The translations under genes and the position numbers were made by a program. A stretch of DNA of 64,000 bases from Finegoldia magna_J. GTDB lineage: Bacteria; Bacillota; Clostridia; Tissierellales; Peptoniphilaceae. Positions 1 to 9,500 of this stretch are shown in pieces. The stretch spans positions 62,001 to 126,000 of the forward strand of contig NZ_NDYF01000017.1 of the NCBI RefSeq assembly GCF_002243175.1, in the 5' to 3' direction. Position 1 is the first letter of the stretch, and each line of letters begins with the position of its first letter. Under the pieces are notes generated by a model that saw only the letters and a list, made by a program, of their open reading frames with translations, did not search any database and was not told the DNA's origin.

Positions 1-1222
1 GAATAATCATGGCAGGAACGAATAAAAATAATTGTCTTAGCATGACGATTATGCCTGCCTTTTTAGCATTTCCTATTGCTTGGAAGAATGTTATAGACAT
101 AACCATTACTCCATATAAGATAAATATAGAATAGAATAGTCTAAAGTTTCCTACTCCCTGAGTTATAATACTTTCTTCTACTCCAAATAGGGAAAGGATG
201 TTTTTTGAAAATAATAAGACTGGTAGCCAAAATATGGCTGCAAGAACAAGTCCTCCAATGGAGAATACCTTCATTGCCTCCTTTACCCTGTCATATCTTT
301 TTGCTCCAAAGTTTGTACCAACAACAGGTTGCAAGCCTTGACTCATTCCCCAAAGTGGAATAAAGGAAAAGGCATATATTCTTAAAGTTGCTGCCATTAA
401 GATAGCATTTGTATCTCCTCCATATTTAAACGACATTTTGTAAAGCATGGTCTGCTGAATCATAAATAAAACTTGCATCATCATGGCAGATGTTCCGACA
501 GCAAACATTTCTTTTTTTACTTCTGGCTCAGACTTTATTTTATTTATTTTTACAACTTTACTCTTGTTTTTGAAATAATGTAACGTAATGGCTGCTTGGA
601 CAAATTGTGCTGTAATAGTTGCAAGTGCAGCTCCTTCAATTGCATATTTTCCCATTAATTTCATTAGAATGGGATCAAGAATTATGTTTAAAAAAGCCCC
701 TAGCCCCATAATGAGCATTGCTTTTTTCATTAATCCTTCTCCACGCATAACCATGTTTGCTGATTGAGTAAAGTTTACAAATAAAGAACCAATAAAAATT
801 ACTCGTAAATATCTGATACCATATTCTTTAATTTCTCCACTTGCTCCAACCATATCTAAAAAATGTGGTGCAAGTAAAATTCCGCCTATTGTAATAATTG
901 ATGAGAATAGAATAACCCAAAAGATTAAATTCCCCATAATTTTATCAACTGTTTTTTGGTCACTCTTTCCTATAGCTCTTGATAAAACCGATGCTGACCC
1001 TACACCAATTAGGGTAGATACTCCGCTATTGAAAAAAGTAAGTGGCATAGCGACACCACAAGCTGTCATTGCAGTTTGCCCTATAATATTTCCTGCAAAA
1101 ATTCCATCCATAAGTGGATAAAGACCTATTACAATCATTCCTATTACAGCAGGGATAGATAATTGAAAAAGTAGGTCTATAGGTCTTTTGCTTAATAATT
1201 GTTCTTTCATATCTTGTTTCAA
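1..1222 (-). CDS. MATE family efflux protein, C-terminus outside window
   Basis: The reading frame runs off the left edge, leaving about 407 residues. The translation has repeated hydrophobic segments and the MATE/NorM pattern of two homologous halves: an N-terminal stretch RPIDLLFQLSIPAVIG, then a later half with QGLQPVVGTNFGAKR, typical of multidrug and toxic compound extrusion pumps. These exchange Na+ or H+ for organic molecules across the cytoplasmic membrane. The start is placed at TTG 1222 because GGAG (1231-1234) sits 8 bases upstream; the in-frame ATG at 1210 is too far from it. That ribosome binding site overlaps the end of the ATPase gene upstream, so this is the last visible gene of the ECF operon. 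By position it could export the metallophore made by the neighbouring NRPS; this is inference. Confidence 0.85.
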   Translation of the reverse strand, partial: MKQDMKEQLLSKRPIDLLFQLSIPAVIGMIVIGLYPLMDGIFAGNIIGQTAMTACGVAMPLTFFNSGVSTLIGVGSASVLSRAIGKSDQKTVDKIMGNLIFWVILFSSIITIGGILLAPHFLDMVGASGEIKEYGIRYLRVIFIGSLFVNFTQSANMVMRGEGLMKKAMLIMGLGAFLNIILDPILMKLMGKYAIEGAALATITAQFVQAAITLHYFKNKSKVVKINKIKSEPEVKKEMFAVGTSAMMMQVLFMIQQTMLYKMSFKYGGDTNAILMAATLRIYAFSFIPLWGMSQGLQPVVGTNFGAKRYDRVKEAMKVFSIGGLVLAAIFWLPVLLFSKNILSLFGVEESIITQGVGNFRLFYSIFILYGVMVMSITFFQAIGNAKKAGIIVMLRQLFLFVPAMII

Positions 1223-1234
1223 AAAATCAACTCC

Positions 1235-2683
1235 TTACACAATCAGTCCATCTTTAATAAATTTCAAAATATCTTTTTCATGTCCTTGAACATATACTTT
1301 CTTATATCCATCTTCTTCAAGCATTAACACAGAATTACAAACTTTAAAAATAAGTTCTATATCATGAGTTATTATGGCAAAAGGATATATTTTTGAATAT
1401 CTTTTTATTATTTCAGAAATATCATTCATCCTCTTGTAATCTAAACCTGACGTAGGTTCATCAAGAATTATTAGTTTTCTACCACTTAAACAAGCAGTTA
1501 ATAGTGCAAGTCTTTGTTTTTGTCCACCAGATAGATTTTGTGGATGGTCATACCTATTTTCCCAAAGGTCAATATGTTTTAATTCGTTTCTAAGTCTATT
1601 TAAATATTCAACGTCATTAATTCTATCTTTTTGTAAAAGCTCATTTTCCACCGTATCAAAAAATATTTGGTATTCTACATCTTGCATCATATAATAAGAG
1701 TTTCTTAATCTTTCTTTTTTATTTCTCCCAAAGCTTGTTTTGCCTTTAAAGTTTAATAAACCAGCTAAAGATCTTGCAAGAGTCGTTTTACCTACTCCAT
1801 TTTTACCTATAATCGCCATTATCTCATTTTCACATAAGCTTATATTTAAATTTTTTATTAATTCTTTTTTACCAATAGAAATACCAACTCCTCTTATATC
1901 CTCAACTACATTTTTGCAATTATCAATATTTTCAGATAGCAAAAAATTATAGTTAGTTGTTCTTAAAGAGTAATTTTTACAATCCTCTTCTGTTAATTCA
2001 TCTTTTTTAAAAACTTTTTCGATTTTACCATCTTTCATATACAAAAAACGATCATATAAATCATTTAAATAGAACAATCTATGCTCAGATATTATTATCG
2101 TTTTTCCTAAGGATTTTAATTTTTCAAGAATATTCTTAAGTTCGACTATTCCCCTATAGTCTAAATTTGATGATGGTTCATCAAAGAAAATTATTTTAGT
2201 ATCATAAACAAGAGTAGATGAGATAGCAACTTTTTGCTTTTGTCCACCTGATAAAGAATTGATATTTCTATATTTTAAATTTTCAATTCCCATCACACTC
2301 AAAGAGTCATCAACTCTTTTCTTTAATTCTGAAAGATCCATTCCTAAATTTTCTCCAACAAAGGCAAGCTCATCCTCAACAATATTTGCGAAAAACTGAT
2401 CTGTTGGATTTTGAAATACATTTCCTATATATTTTGCCAATTCTCCATTGTTATATTGCGAAATATTTTTTCCTAAAATAGATACTTGTCCATATAATTG
2501 TCCTTGATAATGATTCGGAATTAAACCATTTAATATTCTTGTTAGCGTAGTTTTTCCACAACCAGATAAACCACTTATAACAACAAGTTCCCCTTCTTTA
2601 ATATTTAGCTCTATATCTTTTAAAATTACCTTATCATTTCCATCATAAGAGAATTTTTTAATATCAGCTTCTATTACATTCAT
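1235..2683 (-). CDS. ECF transporter energizing ATPase, two fused ATP-binding domains
   Basis: About 482 residues with two complete ABC nucleotide-binding domains in one chain. The first has Walker A GLSGCGKTT, signature LSGGQKQK and a Walker B ending FFDEPSS; the second has GKNGVGKTT, LSGGQKQR and ILDEPTS. Fused A-A' proteins of this kind energize energy-coupling-factor (ECF) importers. The true start is probably ATG 2683: the upstream in-frame GTG at 2695 lies inside the GGAGG ribosome binding site. The ATG overlaps the stop of the preceding EcfT gene (ATGA), implying translational coupling. With its two upstream neighbours it forms a complete ECF importer. Substrate cannot be read from the sequence; linkage to a thiazoline siderophore operon suggests a ferric metallophore or metal. 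Confidence 0.9.
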   Translation of the reverse strand: MNVIEADIKKFSYDGNDKVILKDIELNIKEGELVVISGLSGCGKTTLTRILNGLIPNHYQGQLYGQVSILGKNISQYNNGELAKYIGNVFQNPTDQFFANIVEDELAFVGENLGMDLSELKKRVDDSLSVMGIENLKYRNINSLSGGQKQKVAISSTLVYDTKIIFFDEPSSNLDYRGIVELKNILEKLKSLGKTIIISEHRLFYLNDLYDRFLYMKDGKIEKVFKKDELTEEDCKNYSLRTTNYNFLLSENIDNCKNVVEDIRGVGISIGKKELIKNLNISLCENEIMAIIGKNGVGKTTLARSLAGLLNFKGKTSFGRNKKERLRNSYYMMQDVEYQIFFDTVENELLQKDRINDVEYLNRLRNELKHIDLWENRYDHPQNLSGGQKQRLALLTACLSGRKLIILDEPTSGLDYKRMNDISEIIKRYSKIYPFAIITHDIELIFKVCNSVLMLEEDGYKKVYVQGHEKDILKFIKDGLIV

Positions 2684-3360
2684 ATTGACCTCCACAATAA
2701 GAAAATAGCTAAAAGTAAGAATACGATATCAAAAAATTTAAAAGTTATTTTATGATAATTAGTCCTTTCCCCTCTATATTCTGCTCCTTTAGATATAATA
2801 GATGAAGTCAAAGTTTCACTCACTTGCAAACATTTATAGATAAGAGGGATGAAGTAAAGTTCAAAAGACCTAATAGGATGGAGGGGACTTAATCTTAGTC
2901 CCCTTACCTTCATGCCATTCTTTATTTCTTTAAGCCTTAACCCCATTTCTGATATAAACTTCATTCCTATCACTATGCTTAGAGCAAACACATTTGGAAT
3001 GTGTAAAAACTTAAGTGAACTCATCATTTTAAGTGGTGATGTATTCACAAGAATACCGCCAATAATAAATATCGGAAAGAGTTTTAATACAATTTCTACA
3101 AGACCTAAAATTGCATTTCCACCTATTCCTAAGTCTGTAATAGTTAATGTTTTGCCAACAATTAACAAGATAAGAACTGTTGCTAGTTGTTTAATAAATT
3201 GTTTTAAGGAAAAAGTTAAAGTTAGAAACATTGATATTCCTATCATAATATAGTAGCCAATATCATCTGTTATAAATAATATAATCGAAAACGCTAAAAT
3301 TAAAACAAATAAGATTATAGGATTTACAAGACAGTTGTCATCTCTCCTTATTTTTTCCAT
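2680..3360 (-). CDS. ECF transporter transmembrane protein (EcfT/CbiQ-like)
   Basis: 226 residues with five or so hydrophobic segments. It has the CbiQ/EcfT cytoplasmic signature in the last third: SFELYFIPLIYKCLQVSETL, then SSIISKGAEYRGERTNYH, where the conserved alpha-helical coupling motif (S-x-ARG or G-A-E-x-R-G) contacts the ATPases. EcfT anchors the substrate-binding S component to the ATPase pair. Start and stop overlap both neighbours (TAATG at 3360, ATGA at 2680), so the S, T and A genes are tightly coupled. Confidence 0.85.
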   Translation of the reverse strand: MEKIRRDDNCLVNPIILFVLILAFSIILFITDDIGYYIMIGISMFLTLTFSLKQFIKQLATVLILLIVGKTLTITDLGIGGNAILGLVEIVLKLFPIFIIGGILVNTSPLKMMSSLKFLHIPNVFALSIVIGMKFISEMGLRLKEIKNGMKVRGLRLSPLHPIRSFELYFIPLIYKCLQVSETLTSSIISKGAEYRGERTNYHKITFKFFDIVFLLLAIFLLWRSI

Positions 3361-3938
3361 TACAATATTCCTGATTTTTTACTCTTTTTAAAAAACTTAT
3401 TATTTATATATAATCCAAATCTTCCTGCTATTAATACCAAGACGATATTAATGCCTATTGAGATTAGCATTGCCTTTGGTGTAAAAAAGGCATCCATAAA
3501 GGCAGCCTGTTCTTTAGTAAATACGCTAAAAACTTCAACAATTTTTTCTGGTCCAAGTAGTCTTACAAATGTCATTGCATGCATTGAAATAACAAACATT
3601 CCAGCAGATACTGCTAAGGCAACTCTATTATCATTTTTATAGTTACCTATAATTAATTCTGCTACAATAGCTGCGATGGCATTTACTATAAGCATTGGCC
3701 AATATCCACTTAATGCATAAAATACACCAAGCAACATGAAAAATATAAAAGCTATTCCTCTTTTTTGTAATTTTTTAGCCATAATTATAAATGGCGGAGC
3801 TACTACAAAGGAAGAAAATCCTGCCGCTATATATAAGGATAAAGTTCCTAACATTCCTGTGGCTGTTGATACAGCCATGTTTAATATAAACGCCACTACT
3901 GTAAAAATTGTAACTTGTACGATATCTTTTAATTTCAT
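3360..3938 (-). CDS. ECF transporter S component, MptD-like
   Basis: About 192 residues, almost wholly hydrophobic with about five to six membrane segments and a basic C-terminal tail. The pattern (LGTLSLYIAAGFSSFVVAPP, GVFYALSGYWPMLIVNAI) resembles the MptD family of putative ECF substrate-binding subunits. I chose ATG 3938 because GGAGG precedes it by 5 bases; an in-frame TTG at 3950 overlaps the ribosome binding site. It lies directly between a TetR regulator and EcfT. S components determine specificity; here the substrate is unknown, and a role in taking up the NRPS product or its metal complex is a guess from context. Confidence 0.75.
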   Translation of the reverse strand: MKLKDIVQVTIFTVVAFILNMAVSTATGMLGTLSLYIAAGFSSFVVAPPFIIMAKKLQKRGIAFIFFMLLGVFYALSGYWPMLIVNAIAAIVAELIIGNYKNDNRVALAVSAGMFVISMHAMTFVRLLGPEKIVEVFSVFTKEQAAFMDAFFTPKAMLISIGINIVLVLIAGRFGLYINNKFFKKSKKSGIL

Positions 3939-3989
3939 ATAAACCTCCAATTTAAGATATATTTTTTCTTTCTGAGTAAACCCTAAGAT

Positions 3990-4562
3990 TTACTTAGCAT
4001 TATTATCTAAGATAATTCCTATCATTTTTTTTAATGCAAGTTTGTTCTTCACAAAATTTTCTCTTGCATTTAGAACTTCACAACCTAGAATAAATGTGTT
4101 AATCAAATCAGTTATTAATTCGATAGCTTCACTTAATTCACCTCTTACATCTTCATCAAATAACATTAGAATACTATCAGATGATGATTTTTTTAGTTTC
4201 TTATATAAGTCTTTTAACTTATCGTCATGATTTAATTCCTGTAAAAACATTGCATAAATTGAAACATAGTCACTCTGATATAGCATTTTTTCTAAAATAA
4301 TCTCAGATAAAACTTCGCTAAAATCCTGACTTGTTTTATTCATCTCATCATAGATTATCTTCTCTCTGTATTTATTTCCTTCTAACATAATGTCGTATAA
4401 AATTTCATAGGTAGAACCATAATGATGATACAAACCACCTCTAGAAAGCCCAGTAGCTTCCATAATGTCATTCATAACTGTATTTCTAAATCCTTTTTTT
4501 AAAAATACAGCTATTGATGCTTTTTTTATTTGATCCAATCTATCTTTGACATTCATTCGCAC
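3990..4562 (-). CDS. TetR/AcrR family transcriptional regulator
   Basis: About 190 residues. The N-terminal helix-turn-helix is clear: ASIAVFLKKGFRNTVMNDIM, then EATGLSRGGLYHHYGSTYEI, the standard TetR DNA-binding core. The C-terminal ligand domain is divergent and not assignable. A GTG start at 4562 is preferred because GGAGGGGG lies 12 bases upstream; ATG 4556 is the alternative. A -10 box (TATAAT, 4614-4619) and an inverted repeat GACAT-AG-ATGTC (4589-4600) sit just upstream and suggest autoregulation. It probably also controls the ECF and MATE genes that follow within 52 bases. Confidence 0.85.
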   Translation of the reverse strand: MRMNVKDRLDQIKKASIAVFLKKGFRNTVMNDIMEATGLSRGGLYHHYGSTYEILYDIMLEGNKYREKIIYDEMNKTSQDFSEVLSEIILEKMLYQSDYVSIYAMFLQELNHDDKLKDLYKKLKKSSSDSILMLFDEDVRGELSEAIELITDLINTFILGCEVLNARENFVKNKLALKKMIGIILDNNAK

Positions 4563-4588
4563 TCTAGAAATACTACCCCCTCCTTAAA

Positions 4589-4619
4589 GACATCTATGTC
4601 GGTATTTATGAATATTATA
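4589..4619 (-). promoter_or_regulatory. Promoter -10 and probable TetR operator
   Basis: On the minus strand TATAAT (4619-4614) is followed by GACATAGATGTC (4600-4589), an inverted repeat with 5-bp arms and a 2-base centre. It lies between the -10 box and the TetR gene ribosome binding site, the usual position of an autoregulatory TetR operator. No good -35 box is visible; the region overlaps the 3' end of the upstream hydrolase gene. Confidence 0.5.
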
Positions 4620-4641
4620 CCATATTTTTATGATAATTAAC

Positions 4642-5394
4642 TCATTTAATTCTACTCTTTATCATCTCAATTATTATTTCTGGATGCTTACTTAAAGCTT
4701 CTGAATGCCCCATATCTTTTATTTCTTCTACTTCTAATTCTTTTTTTATTAACTTTTCTAAATAATTTAAAGAATCTTTTGCGTATATTTCTCTACTTCC
4801 AAAAGAAACAGATATGTCTTTCGTAGCTAATTTGTCAGAATTTTTATTTGTTATATCATAACTATATGCAGCTTTAAAGGTACTGTATAAAGTTTCATTG
4901 CTTATAGACTTAAATAACATTGGTTTTAATACTTCAATGTCGTTTTCATCATATCCCATGTTATCTCTGATTTCTTTTTGAAGATGATTATTTTCTAATA
5001 ATCCAATAAATTGTTTTGACATTATATTTGAAAATAATTCAATATTTTCTCCCATATTTATATATTGACCACCATCTAGGATTACTTTTTTTATGTTAAC
5101 TTCTCCACACAATATCGTTTCAAGAACAATACTGGCTCCTAAAGATATACCATATGCTAGTTCAATATTATCAACTCTTAAATCTTTAATTTCTTTTATT
5201 ATCATAGCAGCAACTTGTTCTACAGATTTAATTGGTTCTTCATTGATATTACTATGACCTGGTAAAACAGGTAATAGAATGCAATAACTTGATTTTAAAG
5301 ATTCTATTATTTCCCTAAAACAATTTTCCCAATAAAAGCCAGCACCATGAACTAGCATAATTTTAGGATTGTTTAAATCACCCACTATCTTCAT
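4642..5394 (-). CDS. Alpha/beta hydrolase (GISLG nucleophile)
   Basis: 250 residues of the alpha/beta hydrolase fold. LVHGAGFYWENCF forms the oxyanion-hole strand, YGISLGASIV the nucleophile elbow (GxSxG with serine), and DMGHSEALSKHPE carries the C-terminal catalytic histidine. It starts immediately after the stop of the reductase-like gene upstream and ends the biosynthetic operon. Possible roles are releasing product from a carrier domain, trimming intermediates, or hydrolysing the ferric complex after import as other siderophore esterases do. None of these can be chosen from sequence alone. Confidence 0.75.
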   Translation of the reverse strand: MKIVGDLNNPKIMLVHGAGFYWENCFREIIESLKSSYCILLPVLPGHSNINEEPIKSVEQVAAMIIKEIKDLRVDNIELAYGISLGASIVLETILCGEVNIKKVILDGGQYINMGENIELFSNIMSKQFIGLLENNHLQKEIRDNMGYDENDIEVLKPMLFKSISNETLYSTFKAAYSYDITNKNSDKLATKDISVSFGSREIYAKDSLNYLEKLIKKELEVEEIKDMGHSEALSKHPEIIIEMIKSRIK

Positions 5395-6450
5395 TTATAA
5401 CACACCCTCCTCATATTCCTTTTTTTCTTTTTTGATATTTACTTTAACATTTTTCAATATCAAATCCCTTTCTATATCTTTAAAGTCTAAAATATCCATT
5501 GAATAATATAGCCCATTTTTATAATTTTTCTCCAGGATTTTCTTAACAAGATTAGAACAAATTACAGCACTCATTGTACTGCTTTCTTTACTTTCTACTT
5601 CAATCTCAATGTTTTCCATAGAATTTTTCGCAGAAATTATTAGCTTGTTAAAATTATTTTTAGAAACATTTGCTTTAAAAAATGAAATTATATTATCTAT
5701 ATCTTTACTATAACTACCCTCAAATTTATCAGATTTTAATACTATTTCCTGCATTTTTCGAATAACTTTATCGTCATAAATTTGATTAAACCAATTTGCA
5801 GTGTTAACATTAAATTTTTCTGCTACTCTTAAAAATTCTTTGGTAATATAGTTTGATAGCTTATAAATATCACCATTAACATTTACAAATTTAATTCCAT
5901 CTTCATATACAAGCTCACCATTTTTGTAATAATATAACGCTTTTCCAAACCCAGATAAATTTGTTAAAACAAAGTCTTCAATTGCTGATTTACTGGGAAT
6001 TTCTTCACTTACATTAAAACCTGAAATAGAATCAACATTTTTTAAACAACTACAAGCATAACTTGCCATAATTCCACTTAATCCAGGGAAATATCCCGAA
6101 GATAAAACAAATATGTTGTTATCTAGTTCTTCTTTTATTTTATCCTCTAAAAATGATTCACCTGATGGATCTATATATGGAATATTGCATTCACTTGCTA
6201 TTTTAGCTATCTTTTCTCCATTTTTATATGATGCTCCAGCACAATTTATCAAAATATCGACTTGATTACAAAATTCAGCGACTTTACCCAAATCTTTTAT
6301 GTCCATCTGTACATAGGTGCAATTTTCTGTATCTTGTTTTTTATTGTTCTTGTAGGTAGCATATAAAGGATATATCTCACTTATAATTTCTACACATTTT
6401 GAACCAATATTTCCACTTCCACCCAATATTCCAATTATCGGACTTTTCAT
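5395..6450 (-). CDS. Saccharopine dehydrogenase-like NAD(P)-binding protein
   Basis: 351 residues. An N-terminal Rossmann motif GILGGSGNIGS (about residues 7-17), followed by DILINCAGASYKNG and PYIDPSGE, matches the saccharopine dehydrogenase/short-chain-like family. In thiazoline metallophore pathways a reductase (PchG in pyochelin, Irp3/YbtU in yersiniabactin) converts a thiazoline to a thiazolidine. Those enzymes belong to a different oxidoreductase branch, so functional equivalence here is inferred from gene position and the need for such a step. AGAGGTG precedes the ATG. It sits between the NRPS gene and the hydrolase in the same operon. Confidence 0.7.
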   Translation of the reverse strand: MKSPIIGILGGSGNIGSKCVEIISEIYPLYATYKNNKKQDTENCTYVQMDIKDLGKVAEFCNQVDILINCAGASYKNGEKIAKIASECNIPYIDPSGESFLEDKIKEELDNNIFVLSSGYFPGLSGIMASYACSCLKNVDSISGFNVSEEIPSKSAIEDFVLTNLSGFGKALYYYKNGELVYEDGIKFVNVNGDIYKLSNYITKEFLRVAEKFNVNTANWFNQIYDDKVIRKMQEIVLKSDKFEGSYSKDIDNIISFFKANVSKNNFNKLIISAKNSMENIEIEVESKESSTMSAVICSNLVKKILEKNYKNGLYYSMDILDFKDIERDLILKNVKVNIKKEKKEYEEGVL

Positions 6451-6539
6451 ATATTCACCTCTCTTTTAGTAAATAAAAACCAATATGACTTCAATTTTTA
6501 GCTTGAATCATTAAATAATTTTATCATCTTGAATATTCC

Positions 6540-9500
6540 CTATTCATTAATGAATTTTAATATCTTCGTGCTGTTTTGTTTTAGATTTTCTCCAATTAAA
6601 CAATCAAAATGTTGTCCTGATATACTGCTGTACACTATATTCCCAGCTAAATACTTCTCCCAAGTTTCTTTATCTTCTCCAAAAAATTCTCCATAAAAAC
6701 TTTTTTCTGTTTCTTCACAAGAGAAAACCCTTACATTCCCGCTATATTTTGGGGGTTTATAAGTTGATACACATCCAAAATTTTGAGAAAAGATGTTAAA
6801 TAGTGTATTTAACATTTTTATTTCATTATCTAATAAATTTACCTTATCTCTATTTATTGAATTATAAAGATTATTTAGTCTTTCGGAAATTGGAATTGAA
6901 GAAAGTCTTTTAAACTCAAGTCCTATATCCTCATACTCTCCAACAAGTCTCTCAAACGACTGTATTTTCAAGTCACCATCTAGATTTTTTACCATATATT
7001 TTATACAATCATCGAGTCTTTCATCACTTACAGTATGACCAGCTTTAAAAATATCAGCATTTATTAGCCTAGAAAATGTTCTTTCTAGCAGTAATTCATT
7101 TTCTAAACTTGTCTTTAGTGCTATATCATATTTATTTCTTGATAAACAATGGAAAACTGTTCTTTTTTGTTCTCTTGGAATAGTCGTACTCAATAAAGTT
7201 ACATCTGATACATTCATATTTTTATTGGTTATATAATTCGCAGTCTCAATAGCTATCAATCCACCAACGCAATGTCCAATAAGTATATACTTGGAATACC
7301 CGAGTTTACATAATACCTCTCCATATTTTTCTCCAAGATTTTTAAATGTATCCTCAGTTTTCATAGAAACATATTCTGCCTCATCTCCAAAAGAAAAGCC
7401 CAATACATCTTCGACATCATTACTATCTTTTATAATATAATCTAATAATTCTGTATATGCAGATAATGTGCCTGTCCCTGCGTGAAATAAAACTTTAGCA
7501 GTTTTCTTATCATTATCTAAATTGGATTTTTTTAATACTGATAAAGACTTATCAATCTTTTTATCAATCTTATCAAACCTGTTTTGAATTTTTTTGGAAA
7601 TTTCTCTGATTGTCGGCGTTTGCATCATTTCAGTAAGCAAAGAACTCCAGTCCCAATCTTTTGCTTCTTCTACTTTTTCCAAAATTTCACTTATAATTTG
7701 TGCTATTAAAAGAGAGTCTCCTCCTACACTATAAAAGTTTTCATCTAATCCAATAAAAGACTTATTTAGCTCTTTACACCATATATGTTCAATCTTTTTT
7801 TCTATCTCTGTCATTTGCGATTTATCAATACTAATATCATCATCTTCTACTTTGAATAAACTTGATATTGCCTCTTTGTTAATTTTCCCATTGCTTGTTT
7901 TGGGTAAACTTTGTAATATTTTTATATCAGATGGAATCATATAGTTTGGCAAAGAATCATTTAAATGCTCAAATAATTCTGTTTTGTCAATGTTATAATA
8001 TTCATTTTTAAATCTCGTTACAAAAACATTTTGTCCTGATACTTCTAGTAACTGACTACTTGGAAATGCATAAGTTATGTTGCCATCATTTCTATCTATA
8101 ATATCTTCCCATTGCTTTTTTGAGAAAAATGTTTGTTCACTTTCTTTTCTTTCATCTTCAAATCCTATCAATCCATCCTTGAATTCCATTGATGTTAATA
8201 ACATATAACTCATTTTTGTTTCCTCTAATATAATCAATGTCCCAGAATCTACTAATAGATTTTTTAAGTTTTTTATAACGAAATCTATATTTCTAGAATT
8301 GTGTAATACATTTGCACATAGTATTAAATCAAATGAGAACGCATCTAGACCCTGCTTATAAAAATCTTCATTTATATCAAATATTTTGTATTTTATCCAA
8401 TCATATTCATGAAATATGTTTTTTGCATTGTTAAAAAAGAATTCAGAAACATCAGTGAAATAATATTCAACTTTTGAATCTTTCAATTTAGTAATCACAT
8501 CAATAGTTGTTCCACCTACTCCTGCTCCAACTTCTAAAATTCTAAATGGTTTATTGCTATTTTTCATTTTTTCATTATATAAATAATGTATTTCATTAGC
8601 TATAAAACCATTATTGATTCTATTTATTTTATTGTCGTGATATGATGCCAAAGCAGGTTTTAAATCCCCTTTTGGAAAAAGTAAATTTAACGGATCTTCG
8701 ATTCCTGTTATTAGTTCAGGTAAAGAATCATTGGATCTTTTCAGATAAGCTAAAAAATCCTTACTGTAATTAAATTCATTTTCTACTTTATAAAAATCAT
8801 TCCATAATTGTTCAAGTGTTTCTCCATTCTCTTCACCTAAATATTGGTATTGTTCCTCATCTAATTGTAATATTTTTTCTTTAACCAATACATTTAGCCA
8901 TCTCTTTAATAACTTGTCTAACTTTTCAGGTACGTTTATTATTTTTTTAATCTCTTGAATATTATATTTGCTTTTTTGGTCAGTAAAAATTCCAAAATGT
9001 TGAAATGTTCCTAAAATAGACTTCAATGATACCTTGTCAGCACAATCTCCCCATTTTATTAATAAATTAAGATTCATATTCTCTAAAACACTTGATTCTA
9101 ACTCTTTTAAAAACTCAATTTCATCGCAACCCAAATAAAAATCATTAGATATATAACTTTTAATTTTAGGAGTAACCACAGCATTTATTTTACCATCTAA
9201 AGATTTCCCTTTTGTATATACAACTTGTGCAGAATCTACTTTGTTATAAGAAGCAATTGCATCCTCTATTTCTGATAATTCTATTCTATATCCATGAATT
9301 TTTATTTGTCCATCTCCAGACTCTCTACCAGTAAAAATAATTAAACCATTTTTTAAATAATAACCTGTATCACCTGTTTTATATATAATTTCTCCATCTC
9401 TTGTTCTTATAAATTGTTCTTTATTTAATTTTTCATCTCCGATGTATCCCTTGGATATTCCCTTACCGCCAATATACAATCCACCTTTAACATAGTCGGG

